Positions 12,268-25,146 of a DNA stretch of 64,000 nt are shown here, in pieces. This stretch comes from Ulota crispa (Eukaryota > Streptophyta > Bryopsida > Orthotrichales > Orthotrichaceae): NCBI GenBank assembly GCA_963920765.1, contig OY987249.1, forward strand, positions 15,748,817-15,812,816. The letters are read 5' to 3'. Under the pieces are notes generated by a model. The model saw only the letters and a list, made by a program, of their open reading frames with translations, was not told where the DNA came from and ran no database searches. The translations under genes were made by a program, and so were the position numbers. How positions within the stretch are numbered: the first letter of the stretch is position 1; every line of letters begins with the position of its first letter.

Positions 12268-15200
12268 ATGGAGCGCACACGAGTGGGGAAATATGATTTG
12301 GGCAAGACGTTGGGCGAGGGGACGTTTGCGAAAGTGAAGGTGGCGAGGCACACGGTGACAGGGCAGGAGGTGGCCATTAAAATCCTTGACAAGGAGAAGA
12401 TTTTGAAGCACAAGATGGTGGAGCAAATCAAGAGAGAAATCTCGACCATGAAGCTTGTGAAGCATCCGTATGTCGTCCAGCTTTTGGAGGTAGGTCAGCC
12501 ATTTTTGCTACCGAGTATTTAGAGGGTGATGTGATGAGAGGAGTGTGCTTGGTATTGTATTGCTGGGATCCCAAGTCCTGAGCAATCTCTATAATTGGGG
12601 GTAGTCACACCTTCTTTCACCCCATTTCCAATCTTCAGAGAATGAAGACGTGGCACTCTCTTTTTGATTTGCTGAGGAGGCCCCATTCTTTGAAGATTGA
12701 GAAGTTTTTTCTTCATCTCTAGAGGAGAAAAATGGTCTTGAAGAAGTTTTAGCATGTCACCCTTCTTGTAGTTGGAGACTTTGGTTGAGTGTTTGAATGC
12801 AACTTGTTTTCTTACTGCATCAGAAACTCATTTTTCATTCTCTACCGCCCATAAAAGGGGAGTTGCACCCTTCTTCATGGAGAAGTGCTCCCATTGGCTC
12901 CTATTTCCACTTCACGTACAACTTCTCATTCTTCATAAAAAAATTGTTCTTGAAGAAGGTGTGACTACTCCTAATGTATCATAACAACTCCTTTCGGCTT
13001 TTGTTTCGCACATGTTTTGGGGTTGATATCTTTGGTTTTGCTCTTTTCAGGTGATGGCGAGCAAGACGAAGATTTACATTGTGTTGGAGTACATTACGGG
13101 TGGCGAGCTGTTCAACAAGATCGTAAGTTTTCGGCAAAATTCAATTCTTTTGCTAATCCTACATGCACCATGATAATTCTCAATTGATTCAGTTTGTTGT
13201 ATCTTTCAATAACTTAGAAATTCCCTTCTGTAGTGTACGTCCTTCAGTACACCTTATCAAAGAATGTAGAAATTCCTCCTTGAGATGTTCAGTGGCCACC
13301 ACTATCGCGTCGCTACGAAGGTCCTATTCTTGTGGGACAGAAAAACATACTACCTAAAATTGGATATCTACACATTTTTGTATGAATTTGGGTTTTGAAG
13401 TATGGTGGGTGCCCTACTTGTTATTGAAATATCTCTTTACATGTAACACTCGTTTTTATAAATAAAAACCAATGTAAGCTTTGGGCTTCACTAGGTTTCC
13501 TTCAGCCATTGGAGGATTTCTGTTTTTTAGTGCAAAACCTTATGAATCTAATAGTTCTCAAAGAATATGACACTGGTGTCCACAATTAAGTTACAGACTA
13601 AGGGATAAGAATAGAATGTGAATAGTCAAATCAATCTATTAGATTCTAAATGGGTGGATACAAGAGGATTGTTGCAGTACAGAAATTTGCTCAACATAAA
13701 ATGGGCCACACTAGAGAGAGTGTAGTTTTGGTGTTTAATATGAGCCTCTTGCTGATGTTTTGTTTTCTGGTGGACTACTTCAGGCCAAGCAAGGGAGGTT
13801 GTCCGAGGATGAGGCCAGGAAGTACTTCCATGAGCTTATTGACGCTGTTGATTACTGTCATAGTCGGCAAGTTTTCCACCGAGATTTAAAGGTCTCAAGC
13901 TCACACTCTCAAATGACATGGCACTTTGCTCTTACTTCCAATCTGTTCTTCCTTGCAAGTCTTACTGAAATATTTTTCTATTATGTTGATCTCAGCCTGA
14001 AAATCTACTTCTGGATGCGCACGGTAACTTGAAGATTTCGGACTTTGGCTTAAGTGCGCTACCTCAACAATTTAGGGTATGAAACTTGTCCTTTCACCGT
14101 CTCTAGCAATGAGTTGTTGAGTAAGTTGGTATTGTCAGCTGTTTTTAGTGGTTTTCTTATTACAACAGAATTTTTTTCTATGATTTTGTCTGAGTGGAAT
14201 AACGTACTAATGCCACTTTTTCTGCTTATAATTAAAGAGTTGAAATTCAAATATTGAAATTGTGTTTACTACAGGAGGATGGATTGCTACACACAACTTG
14301 TGGAACCCCCAATTATGTGGCTCCGGAGGTTATCATGGACAAGGGCTACTCAGGAGCCACGGCAGATTTGTGGTCGTGTGGTGTAATCTTATACGTGCTG
14401 ATGGCTGGCTACTTGCCTTTTGAAGAACCTACTACGTATGCTTTATATAAAAAGGTTCATTTTTTCTGCTTTTTACTACCACTTTTTTCGTTTATTCTTA
14501 TTTTTTTCCAGATAGCTCTTGATGTGTATGATGAGTTTTATTGATTTTCAGGTGCTGCTTTTGAGTTTTTTCTCAGACGTTTCACTTGTGTTTGACTGCA
14601 GATTCATCGAGCTCAATTCTCATGGCCGCCTTGGTTCTCAGCAGGCGCCCGGAAATTAATCTCAAGAATATTGGATCCTAACCCTAGAACTGTAAGGTCA
14701 CCTTACCTTATGCATTTTGTGTAGCTCCTTTCGTCCGTATCATTTTCCATGATTTTGTGTGTTTTGTTTTTCTCCGTGGAGTCTAATCAAAGGAATGTGA
14801 TTTCTTAAATCATGCTCTTGTTCGTGTGAATATGGTTGCAGCGCATAACGGCGGCTCAGATTCATAGAAATGATTGGTTTAAGAAGGGGTACACTCCAGC
14901 TAATTTTGATAGAGAAGCTGATGTCAGCCTTGATGACGTGGATGCTATTTTTAGTGAAGCAACGGTAAGGCAAAGAATATCTCATGTATGGGATTCTGTT
15001 TTTGTTTAATTTTGCTGGTTTTTTCTAATTTACATGTGCAATGTTTTTTCACTTGCCTTGTGGGGTAGAAGTTTTGCCGCATCAAAATTATGTTTGATGT
15101 TTTCTAATATTTAGCCTTTGGCTTTACTAAGAGCTTGCTGCTGTCTTCCTTTGGTATTTCAGGAACACATGATAACAGAGAAGAAAGAAACTAAGCCGGT

Positions 15201-16839
15201 TACCATGAATGCCTTTGAACTCATCTCTCTTTCTCAAGGCCTCAACCTGTCGAGTTTGTTTGAAACCAAGGAGGTAACATCTAAAACTGATATTCAAATA
15301 TACAGCTCAAATTTGCTTGATATGGCCTTTCAATAAGATTTTCTCTTTCTTTTTCTAATCCTTAATTACTACTAGTCCTCTCAAAAATGCCTTCGTTGTT
15401 CTCATACTATTTCACTTCAATAATACCACTAAATGGTGAAAGTTTATTTTATACATAATTTGATACCACTATTCTTTTGAACATGCTTCCGTGATAAAAA
15501 CCACACAGGGCCTAAAGTTTCTCATATCCTCTCTAATGTTGAGTTGCAATACTTTTATATCCTCACTCAACAAAATAGTAGGCTTTTATTGAGATTCCCA
15601 TTTGAATGGGGAAGGTGATTGTTTAGGAAACACTACTTATCTTTTAATTGTGTCAAAGTGGGATGCTAAACTTTTGTTAGTAAAAATCTAAGGATTAATT
15701 CAAAATTGTTTAGCAAACTGGTGACTTCGGTTGAATCTGAGAGTGATTTCCAAGCCTTCTTCTGGGGTTTTTTTAAAAAACAAGATCAAAAGTATTATGA
15801 GTTGTTGGTTAGCTTTAAAAATCTAAGCTTTTTCTTGGGGATTTATGTTCTCTTTTGCAGATTCCTGAAAAGGGGGAGACTCGATTCACAAGTAAGAAAC
15901 CTGCGAAAGAGATAATCAGCTCCATCGAAGAGGCTGCCAAGCCCTTGGGATTCAACGTTCAAAAGCGGGACTACAAAATGAAGTTGCAAGGGGACAAGCT
16001 TGGCAGGAAAGGACACCTGTCAGTTTCCACTGAGGTGTTTGAGGTGGCACCGTCACTTTTCATGGTTGAATTACAGAAAAACCATGGTGACACGTTGGAG
16101 TACAATCGCGTAAGCTCAACTTTTCTATTCTCCATATTACCTTTTTTCCTAAGACACATTTTTTCATATTTTGGATGGCAAGTAGAAGACCCTCTTTTTC
16201 TCCTCTCAATAGCCATCATAACATAAGTAGAATATACAACAAAAAAACAATTAGTATCATCTAATACCGGTAATCCAAGTACATGGTGTATTATTATCAT
16301 AATAAACATATCGTTATTCCAAGGTCGGTTTTCATTCAAAATTTGACATCGTGAGGGAAACAATGTATTGTATGGAAGAGCTTAACCTTGAACGACCATA
16401 GGGCATAGTATATATGCTGACGTATAATTGTCATATGCTACCAGTAAGAAATTTTAATTTGGGATCTCAAGTAGCTCACTAGAACCGCATTGATCTATTC
16501 TCCAACTTCTTTGTTGGTCTCAAATGTAGTAAAGGTGTGGATCCATTCCAAATACAAGAAAATACCCCATATTGTACCGGTTGCAAAGGGCCTCTCGGTC
16601 GTTTAAGGGTTAACCATTACAACTGCTAGTGATTATGATTTTTACTTTGTTTTGAAGGAGTTGTGTAAGTTTTTTAAACTTTTTGATTTTTTCTGTTTTG
16701 TTTTGTTCTGAGAATGACTTGATTGAGTTTGATGGTGATGTTGCAGTTTTACAAGAATCTTTCCAAGGGTCTCAAAGACATTGTATGGACAGCAGATCCT
16801 GTGGAGGGACAAACCACGTCTGCAAGTGAGAAGAAGTGA
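12268..16839 (+). CDS. CIPK: CBL-interacting protein kinase (SnRK3/CIPK family)
   Basis: Ten exons: 12268-12489, 13051-13122, 13784-13891, 13996-14076, 14275-14454, 14602-14691, 14842-14964, 15163-15273, 15861-16109, 16747-16839. All introns are GT-AG and phase 0; total 1329 nt, 442 aa. The Ser/Thr kinase domain has the P-loop GEGTFAKV (16-23), ATP-binding Lys38, helix-C Glu57, HRDLK (130-134), DFG (150-152), and an activation loop ending in APE (177-179). The NAF/FISL motif at 307-326 ([13 protein letters not shown] core) binds CBL calcium sensors and holds the kinase inactive. The C-terminal 340-435 region is the PPI-like regulatory domain. CIPKs phosphorylate transporters and channels in response to Ca2+, e.g. 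Na+/K+/nitrate homeostasis. The many introns and the [20 protein letters not shown] activation loop place it in the intron-rich clade (CIPK24/3/9/23/8 group); which member is not resolved. All catalytic residues are present, so it looks functional. Confidence 0.95.
12596..12973. mobile_element. MITE in CIPK intron 1
   Basis: Inverted termini GGGGTAGTCACACCTTCTT (left) and AGGAGTAGTCACACCTTCTT (right, reverse) enclose about 340 bp that also contains partly self-complementary AAGAAGGGTG blocks. It lies wholly within the 561-bp first intron and does not touch the splice sites. No second copy was seen in the window. Confidence 0.65.
16382..16613 (+). mobile_element. TTAA-bounded 235-bp MITE in CIPK intron 9
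   Basis: TTAACC at the left, GTTTAAGGGTTAA at the right. The interior matches 19424-19665 and 28866-29110, and in reverse 24527-24759, 29163-29381 and 52736-52974 (shared blocks such as GATCTCAAATG and CTTCTTTGTTG). It sits in the last intron, 133 bp before exon 10. Confidence 0.75.
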
Positions 16840-18517
16840 AAGTTTTGCATTGGCAGTGCTATGAAGCAAACCCTGGTTTGCAGTGAACTCGTGTAGTCTA
16901 TGGACTTATGGACATTTAGGCATAACAAGTTTTGGTAGAACAAAGTACAGCATTTAGATTTTTTTGTACCATTTTTCATGAGTTGGCTGTCTCATTTGGC
17001 AGAATTCTAGATGGGTGGTCTGGTAGATTTACACATGAGTTTCTTTTGAAGTAGGCTACGGAGTAAACCTTAGTCCATGAGATGCAGCATCAACTATTTG
17101 GCCCCTATAACCTATCATTTCAGAAGGGGCAATATTTTTGTTTGTTTTTAATTTTTTGAGTCAAACAAAATTTTGTTTGCTCAATTTTGAAGTGGACTCA
17201 TTCTGCCTTCAATTTTGTAAACCTTATTTTCACCTTAGAAATGGGTTTATTTCTTGAATAATTACTCCAGCTTAGAAAATGAAGTTCAGGAAGTTCAGTT
17301 TTCTTAATTCACTTCAAGTGATCTATCTAAGTCTGCTTTAATTGCAACCATTAAGAATAAGCTTTTGAAGCTGTTTTCAACGTAAGAAATTCACATTGTG
17401 AGGGAATGTATGAAAGTCTGTAACAAAGAGTAGCATTTTAATGGCAGAATTGATTCATAGCAACAAATTTTAGCATATGCCACAGTAGGATTGATATTCT
17501 TGCCACACCATCCAACCAATAATCTACCATGTGTTTGCTAAGACCAAAAGACATTTACAAATTCAAACACCAATTAATATCCATGGTCTGAGTTTAAGTT
17601 CATATTTTTATTTCAAACAATTGACCACCCTTCTTGGTTTGCAAAATTGCTTTGTTGATAATATCAAATTGGCTATTGTTACATTTAACATTGGTTCTCA
17701 CTAGATTCTGAAAATGGGTGAGAGCACAAGTTTTTTACTTCCAAAGTAACCATGAGTGTAGTAGGTCTCAAATTTAGGATAAAAACTCCTAATGTCAAGC
17801 AATTTTTACAAGGAAAACCAACGACTTATTGAGTGATATAATAGCTTGATTATAAGACCTTGAGGATCTCATTGTATTATCCAGTTTTCCTCACTTACCT
17901 ATAGTAGGTGAAGAAAACTGCTTGCTTAAACCTACGAGTGCTATCTAATGCTCTAAAGTTCAAGTTATATAATAAAATTCAATTTATTATGACAAAGTAT
18001 GTACCAAATCACGTCTCATCTTTTGTTGAGAATTTTTTTTTCTAACTTTAAAACCCTCCTGCTAGTAACAGCAAGAACCATACCTTGGCAAGATTCTTAA
18101 CAGTAAGGCGTTTTAAAACTAAGATAAAAACATCCTATATCAAGCAAATATTATACCCTAAAACCTCTTGGCTTCTCAAGTGATAGAACACCTTGATAAT
18201 GTGGCTTGATTTTGTTGTCCACTTTTCCTCAACCTACTACAATAGTTGAAAAAAGTTGCTTGCCAAAATTTGCAAGCTTGTCACCTAAAGTCTAAAGACA
18301 ATGAACTCTTTATGTCCACAACTAAACTTGTTGTATCAATTTTACAATCTGTTTGTTTTTAATCATGATAAAATTTGTGCAAGATCACATAACCCTTGAA
18401 TGATAATCTTTTCTAGCTTTGAAACCCCTAATCAAATAAGAGGGGTGTCACCTATTTTTTGGGGTGAAACTATGCATGCACAAGCAAACATAAGTTTTTG
18501 AAAGAATAATAAAAGTG
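16840..18517. other. 3' flank of CIPK
   Basis: It includes the presumed CIPK 3' UTR. Two similar, diverged stretches (about 17700-18000 and 18050-18320) share words such as CTAATGTCAAGCAA / CTATATCAAGCAA and CTTGATTATAAG, suggesting an old tandem duplication. No gene was seen. Confidence 0.4.
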
Positions 18518-18889
18518 TTAACCCTTAAGAGGACAATTTGCATCCCCTAGTTACAGGAAATTCTTCTGTGCTATGGAAAAGAATCGTTTTCTTTTGATTT
18601 TTTTACAAAATTAACCATAAACTCATGGTCCATCATGGAAGACTAAATGTAATCTCACCAAATGTACTCATATTTTTAGGTAACCCATATTGTGAGAAGA
18701 TTCATAAACACAATGATAGGTCCCATGCTACCCTTCTTGCAATTTTCATGAGGGCATCATGTAAAGTTGATTTTTGCAATTTTGAAAACAATATTATAGT
18801 GGGTGGGCACCTGCCACAACACTCTAGAGAGCACTGTAAAACATTGGAAAGGGGCAGGCACAGTGATTGGTCGGGTGTTTAGGGGTTAA
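18518..18889. mobile_element. TTAA-bounded element, 372 bp
   Basis: It starts TTAACCCTTAAGAGGAC and ends GTTTAGGGGTTAA, matching the terminal signature of the TTAA families. The interior is unlike the other copies in this window. Confidence 0.55.
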
Positions 18890-18966
18890 TTAATTGGAAA
18901 GGAAGCACAATCTGCACAAGAGTGTGCAGAATTTTGGCTTCACCAGAGAAGTTCTCATGCTCTGAT

Positions 18967-19280
18967 GCCCGGGCCACACATGCTCAAAACCGGCGTTTTG
19001 AAATAGATGAAGAGTAACTTGTATTTTTGGAAAACTAGGAGACAATCCCTTTTCCAAGTTTTCATCTACTGTTCAATTAAAGATAACCTCTCCACCATTC
19101 TAAGATAGGAGGTTTGAGACGCTAACTTGTGGACTCTCAAAACCGACGTTTTTAAAACAAACCTAAAAAATGGGCCTCCAAAAGTCAAAGAATCTGCTTT
19201 TACTAAAATCAGTAACTCCGGCACATGTTTTTCACAAACAAACGTTTTGAAACGCCGGTTTCTGTCTGTGTGGCCTGGCC
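18967..19280. mobile_element. Foldback element with GGCCACACA ends
   Basis: The inverted arms read GGGCCACACATGCTCAAAACC..GGCGTTTTG on the left and mirror this at 19240-19280. Internal AAAACCGACG copies add further symmetry. No coding capacity. Confidence 0.6.
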
Positions 19281-19423
19281 TTGAGCAAGCTCCGGCCTGC
19301 TTGCCAAAGCATCCACGTCAGCTCTTCCCCATCAAAAATTGGGGTCTCCAGCCTCCTGGACTGCTTTCAGTGCTGCCAGCTGCTCATCCTTTTCCGCTTC
19401 CTCTGCAGAATCCCTCCCAAATG

Positions 19424-19665
19424 TTAACCCTTAGAGGACGAGGCTACTATTATACATACGGTGTACATTGCTGTATAATTGGCATTTGTTACCAACAAAA
19501 AGTTTTGATTTGGGATCTTGACTAGCTAATTAGAATTGCATAAATCTATATTCTAACTTCTTTGTTGATCTCAAATGTAATAAAAGTGTGGATGCACTCC
19601 AAATACAAGAAAAATACATTGTATTGTATTGGTCACAAAGGGTTGCCTCATCGTTTAAGGGTTAA
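19424..19665 (+). mobile_element. TTAA-bounded 235-bp MITE
   Basis: TTAACCCTTAGAGGACGAGG at the left; the right end inverts to TTAACCCTTAAACGATGAGG. It is the same family and orientation as 16382-16613. Confidence 0.8.
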
Positions 19666-19712
19666 AATCTTAATCTTTGGGAGGACTTCAAATCTAAATT
19701 GGCAGCCAAAAA

Positions 19713-19755
19713 AACAAAACAAACAAAACAACAAACAAGCAAACAAACAAACAAA
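19713..19755. repeat. (CAAA)n microsatellite, imperfect
   Basis: A run of CAAA/CAAAA units interrupted by single bases. Confidence 0.85.
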
Positions 19756-19861
19756 GAGGAGCTTGGTTGTTCCATTTTTCTTTCAAAATTTGTAATGTCT
19801 TTATTGAGAAAGTGTTAGAATCTTTTTGATTTAGATTGAGTATTGCATGCAATTTGTTATT

Positions 19862-20118
19862 AAACGCATCATTTATTAGATTGGGAAAAAAGCTTACATA
19901 TTGGGACTTTTGAATTTTTCATTTTAAAGAGTTTTCAGGTGATTTAGAGTGAATATTATGATGATTTCTTCAAGACCTTACATCAATGATGAAATAACTT
20001 ACATGAACTATCAAAAAGATTCACTTTAAATCACCAAAATATTCTCACAAATACAAAATTTAGTAATCCCAAAATATGTTTTGGAAAAGTGCTTTTTCCC
20101 AATTTAATGAATAACGCT
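19862..20118. mobile_element. Foldback MITE with TTATTAGATTGGGAAAAA ends
   Basis: The termini are inverted copies around (C)ATTTATTAGATTGGGAAAA, and the arms extend inward through GGTGATTTAGAGTGAAT and its inverse ATTCACTTTAAATCACC. Relatives with the same type of end are at 26158-26422, 38215-38325, 46310-46564 and 53015-53276; 46310-46564 also matches the interior. Confidence 0.65.
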
Positions 20119-21508
20119 ATGATAGCTTGTGGATGGTGCTTGTCACACTTAGTTTGTGATATGTACTTGCTACATTATGTAGTCTAATTTAGCAAATGAT
20201 ATTAGCAACAAATAAAAACTAATATGTCATATTTAACTAAATATGGACTTTGCAAAGTCCATAAACAATAATTTGAATTATTATTTTTGGAAATATATTT
20301 AAAATCGTGGGAGATCTTTCAATGTTTTGTCTAAACATCCAAAGATCTCTTAACAATTTGCTTGAAATTTGGGAGAAGATTTATAGATATTTTGTGTAAT
20401 CCATAGCTATATGCATAGTTCAATTACACAAATCGATTGAACTGTAGTTGAATTCAACATTAGTGCACTATGGTTCTATTTATGGTGCACAAAGCAAATG
20501 AAGATGTGCCCCATGTATTTAAACAAATAACGTGGAATTAAATGTGTAGGAAACAGTGTGTATTTTTCACTACTAGTACTCCTCATCATGTCATGTTTTC
20601 CACAACCACGTTTAGATTTCACATCCCTAGTACGTAATGCAAACAAAATAATCTAATGGTAGCAAACCACCATTTAAGATGAGGCTTGGTTTAAGGCGAG
20701 GCTATGACCTTTGGCCAAATAAATTGGAAAATGTTTTAGATTTGATTTGTCGGATTGAGTTTTTGATTTTGTGCTCTAATAAAGGTCAAATTTTTGTTTT
20801 GTTTTTAAAAACTTGTGTTCTTGAGTTTCAACCTCTGAGATGAAATTGAAAAAGGTTGAAAAAAATCAAACTGATGTGGAATTAGAAAGCAAGGGAGCAC
20901 TGAAATTCCATAAAACTAACTCTAAGAAGAAAAGTTGCATGACGAACTATGAGTTTTATCTTCTTTCTATGTTTAATGATTGGTGTTTCCTACCATGTTT
21001 GATAACTTATCATGCCTTGTTATAATCCAACATCCAACATACACTCTTTCTAACATTCAAATTAATCATTTTGTATCTCCATAAAAATTCATATGAATCT
21101 CAAGATATGGATGTAATACAATTTTAAGGCTAGTCAACTGCAATCATGTCAACAATGGGTTTAGTTGCTCATATGTAAGAAAAATATTCATTTATATCAA
21201 TGAGCAATTCCAACAAAGACTTGCTTTTTCATAAATTACATTGTGCTTTAGATTTGTTGCAAATTGTGACCAACTTTTCTTGATATGGCAAGAACATTGT
21301 TTTTGACTTTTTTGTATGCAATGAGACTTTTGTAAAAATGCTTTTCTATATGTTGATGGTATATTATCAACTTGGAGAAAATAAAACAAAACCAAGTACA
21401 CAAACCAATGGTGATTGTTGCCTTCAAGGATTTTTTAAGATTGTGACTAGCAACTTGAAAATAATGTTGAAAAAGAATGAGTGCAATGAATGTAGTACGG
21501 ATAGTACC
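20119..21508. other. AT-rich intergenic stretch
   Basis: No gene or well-defined repeat could be supported. Confidence 0.5.
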
Positions 21509-21751
21509 TTCAGTAACAGCTGAAATAGCGTCAGGATCTAGCTCTTTCTTTGGAGCACTGTCTTCTTTGCCATTAGGGGCTGATGCTGCCCTTGGAGGAT
21601 GTGGTTCCGAGGCCTTTGCGCCAAAGAGAGATGCAAAGAAGCCTGTGGGAGCTGTGCTCACTCTCTTGGGATGGCGCTTCATCTCCCATTTCTTCACTCT
21701 CTCCAACTTATCCTCCGTTGTAGTCTTAGATGGAGGCCTACCCATCCACAC
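21509..21751 (-). CDS. Hypothetical coding exon
   Basis: The minus-strand open frame begins at an ATG (21751) with GRPPSKTTTEDKLERVKKWE followed by a basic, Ala/Pro/Ser-rich segment (about 80 residues). Its composition is clearly coding-like, in contrast with what follows: beyond about 21509 the frame continues to 21248 but becomes AT-rich and random-looking. A GAAG|GTACTA donor at that point suggests the exon ends there. I do not recognise the family. The stretch 22781-22990 on the same strand may be an upstream exon of the same gene. Confidence 0.4.
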
Positions 21752-22780
21752 ATCACATTTACATTTAGCAAGATATATTTAATATAAAGCCAAAGATGAA
21801 ACATGTAGCACTTTGTTAGGTGCTAATTAGGTAAACTAGAGAAAACATCTCAACATCATGCAAACTAGAGACAATTCCTCATATGACAAAAGCCAACCTT
21901 TTTGACAAACAAGCATATTCAATGAGAAATCATTGAACAATTACTTTAAATAGTTTCCTTTTAACAATTCTAATAAATGACTCATCTTTTGTCTACATAA
22001 ATTGTAAGAACATTAAATAATAGCAAAGTCACATGAATCTAATGCTATGAGTTTATAGTTCAAGTATTGTGATATTTTAGGATTTTTGTGTTGCTTGTTT
22101 ATTGTATTTGGAAGAATTTTTCTTCAGATGAGAAAATTAGACTTCACGCTGCAAATGCTTTCTAGTGTTATGGCCTCATTGACTTTCAATCATCAACTTT
22201 GCATTCTACTTGGTGTAGAGGTCCATGTTTGAGCTCTATTATTTATGGAATCATGTAAATAAATTTATGATCACAAATCATGTAGCTTTGCACAATAGCT
22301 TATACTATGAGTATGATCTTTTTGCCTAGGCAATTTGAAAATCCACTTGGACAACAAAAGAGATTCTAAATTAATTTTTAGCTTAATAATTGGAATTGGC
22401 TAATGAAAAATTTACACAATAAATTTTGTAGAATTTATTTAGGGAATTTGCAATTATTGGGTACATTACAACAAAAGGGTTGAATTTAATCTTGGAATTG
22501 GGATTTTTTTTAGTTGTAAATGAGGTGTAATGGCGCATCCAAACTTCTTTAATACCACCTTTTCTAATATCAAATGTTTTTTTGTTGTTCTTATAAAATC
22601 CTAAGGTAATGATTTTCTTTGGTCAAAATTTATCATGATTTTTCAAGATTATAATCCATTGTGTAATATGATGTTCCATTCCAATATAGAAAATAAAAAT
22701 TAGTGAAAAATGGATCAAAAACAACATTTTACATTTTTACAATGTCAATTTCTTATCTTTTGCTACTTTTATAAGCCAAA
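21752..22780. other. AT-rich stretch between two candidate exons
   Basis: Nothing is seen except that it could be an intron if the flanking minus-strand exons belong together. Confidence 0.35.
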
Positions 22781-22990
22781 CTAGCAACCTTTGTGCAAGT
22801 TAGATGCATGAGTTGTAACATTCAAGGAGGTTTTGGTGAATAAGGTAGGAGCAACAGGATAGTACTTAGGCCAAGGAGAATCTCCTCTGGAAAGGTAAGA
22901 CTTCTTTACAATGGCGTATTGTGAGGGCATTTCTTCCACTTCCTTGATTCTATCGTACATTTCCATTAAGTTCCTCTCAATTACTCGCAT
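22781..22990 (-). CDS. Hypothetical coding exon, family not recognised
   Basis: The frame starts at ATG 22990 and encodes an acidic/basic helical start (MRVIERNLMEMYDRIKEVEE), then KKSYLSRGDSPWPKYYPV. Amphipathic, low-AT codon choice makes it stand out from the surrounding non-coding DNA. The true 3' boundary is unknown; the last 20 residues may be intron. A link to 21509-21751 is only a proximity and strand argument. Confidence 0.35.
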   Translation of the reverse strand: MRVIERNLMEMYDRIKEVEEMPSQYAIVKKSYLSRGDSPWPKYYPVAPTLFTKTSLNVTTHASNLHKGC

Positions 22991-24526
22991 TTTATCTATT
23001 ACACCACCAAATTTTGAAAATTTAGATTATTAAACAAATAACTCTCTCGTAATTTTGAATAGTTCCACATCCACATTTTCAAACATTAAACCCCTAGAAT
23101 TGTTTTGTTGAAATTGCAAACAAAGCATGACAATTGCAATTTGGTCCAAAAATAATATTTGGATATTTCGAATTGCAGTTTTGAAAAAAACAGCAATTAC
23201 CAACCCCTCTTTACAAAAATTTGGAAATCTAAATGTAATCAATTGCAAGGAGTTAACAATTACCAGCCCTCTTTCTTTTGTTTCATAATTTCTTTATCAG
23301 ACAATTAAAATAGAAAAAAGCCAACTAAAAAAGAATAGCAAGTCATTTGTGATAACATTGAGAAATTTACTGCAAGTCTGTTTGAACCATTTGATGACCC
23401 TTCCATATTGCCTATTCAAATTTGAAAAAGTGTTTTACAAAAGAAATTAATCAAATTTGAATTAAAAAATCCACTTATATTTCAAAATAAATGAAAGAAG
23501 TGATCAACATGTAGCTATGGACAATACCCTAGTGTGACATGGGTTTTGTTTTCAAAAATGCAAAAAATGAATTTCTAGAAAATGTTAGGAAACAAATAAC
23601 AAAATTTCTAAAAATTGAGTAAGAGATCTAACGAAAAGTTTGGTAATTGTCCTTTGGCAACACAAAATATTTTAAATAAATTCATTGTAGTACCGTACCT
23701 TCAACTGTTACCAATTCAATTAAAACCCGTTAAACCCACTCCACTTTCATTCATTGTAAACATTATAAGAAATTAACCATTTTTTGATTGTCCTTTTAAA
23801 TTTGAAAGAACGTTATATTTTGTTCAAATTGAATGTATGACAAAAAGTCTAATAATTAAACTTACAAACACAAAATCATCATTTTTCCATTTAAACAAAA
23901 ACAAACCTCTTCAGGTAAAAATAATAATTATTTTGTCAATGGAAAAACAAAACCCATGTCACACTACGGTATAGGAAAGCTACAAAAATTTCTCAAATAT
24001 TTTGCAACAATAATTGGAAGTGACTTCGTACGTTAGAAATTTTAACTGGAAATTATTAAACCTCACTTACGACGAGGTGATAATTGTAGATATCTATATC
24101 CATAAGGATATAATTAGTTGACCTACATCCACAAATGATTTCTTTGATAACGGTCTCAAAACCAACAATTTTCATCTCTTTCCTTTCCTCCTACTTTGGT
24201 TATCACCTTGAGTTGCATTTACCTCTTTACAATTTTAAAAGGTGGCTAAACTGCAATTAGTAAAACATACAAAGTTTAATATAATAAAAATCACCTTTTT
24301 ATACAACAGTAGGTATTAGAGTTTTCAGAGTATCAAAGGTGAACGTTTCAAAATGAGGACTTCTCTAGAACACCCTCTAATCTCACAAATACAAATCTAC
24401 AACCAATTCCAAAGGAATTCAATAAACACGATTGAAAGTGAGTTGCGTGCAGCCTTTCATTTGCTATCAAGAATGAAACAACTCAAAATATTCTTAGAAA
24501 TGTTCATTCCCTTGAAGAAACCCAAA
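22991..24526. other. AT-rich intergenic stretch
   Basis: Two inverse-related fragments (about 23515-23580 and 23880-23990) both contain ACATGGGTTTTG..TTTTC, a possible old foldback. No gene. Confidence 0.4.
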
Positions 24527-24759
24527 TTAACCCCTAAGGACAAGGCAGCCCTTTGTGACCAGTACAATACAATGTATTTTTCTTGTATTTGGAGTGTATT
24601 CACACCTTTATTATATTTGAGATCAACAAAAAAGTTGAAAAATAGATCCATGCGGTCATAGTGAGCTATTTGAGATTCCAAATTACAACCTTTTGTTGGT
24701 AGCAAATGCCCATTATACGGTAGTGTATATACGGTGCCCTCTTGTCGTTTAAGGGTTAA
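24527..24759 (-). mobile_element. TTAA-bounded 235-bp MITE
   Basis: TTAACCCCTAAGGACAAGGC at the left; the right end inverts to TTAACCCTTAAACGACAAG. Interior is the reverse complement of the 19424-19665 copy. Confidence 0.8.
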
Positions 24760-25067
24760 CATGAGAAAGGACACTTTAGGAGGAACAACCCTCCTAAAAA
24801 GACTCAAATTTCAAACTTTTGGTGGGAGAACAACAAAGAAGAGGACCACCAAAGTTCCTTTTATATCAAACAAGTCTTCTACACCCGCCATACCTATATC
24901 AAATAAAAACCCTACACCCACTATCATGTCATGGTTATTTTTTAGGCTTTTATAAGCCATAAAGCTACAAAAATAAATAGAATTAAAGCTACATGTCTAT
25001 GCAAAAAGATGAAAAAATAACATGGTGGTGTCCGATGTTGCTCAACATTCCAAATCTAAATACCAGC

Positions 25068-25070
<3 letters not shown>

Positions 25071-25144
<74 letters not shown>
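25071..25144. repeat. (TA)n microsatellite, about 37 units
   Basis: An uninterrupted run of alternating TA about 74 bp long. Confidence 0.97.
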
Positions 25145-25146
<2 letters not shown>

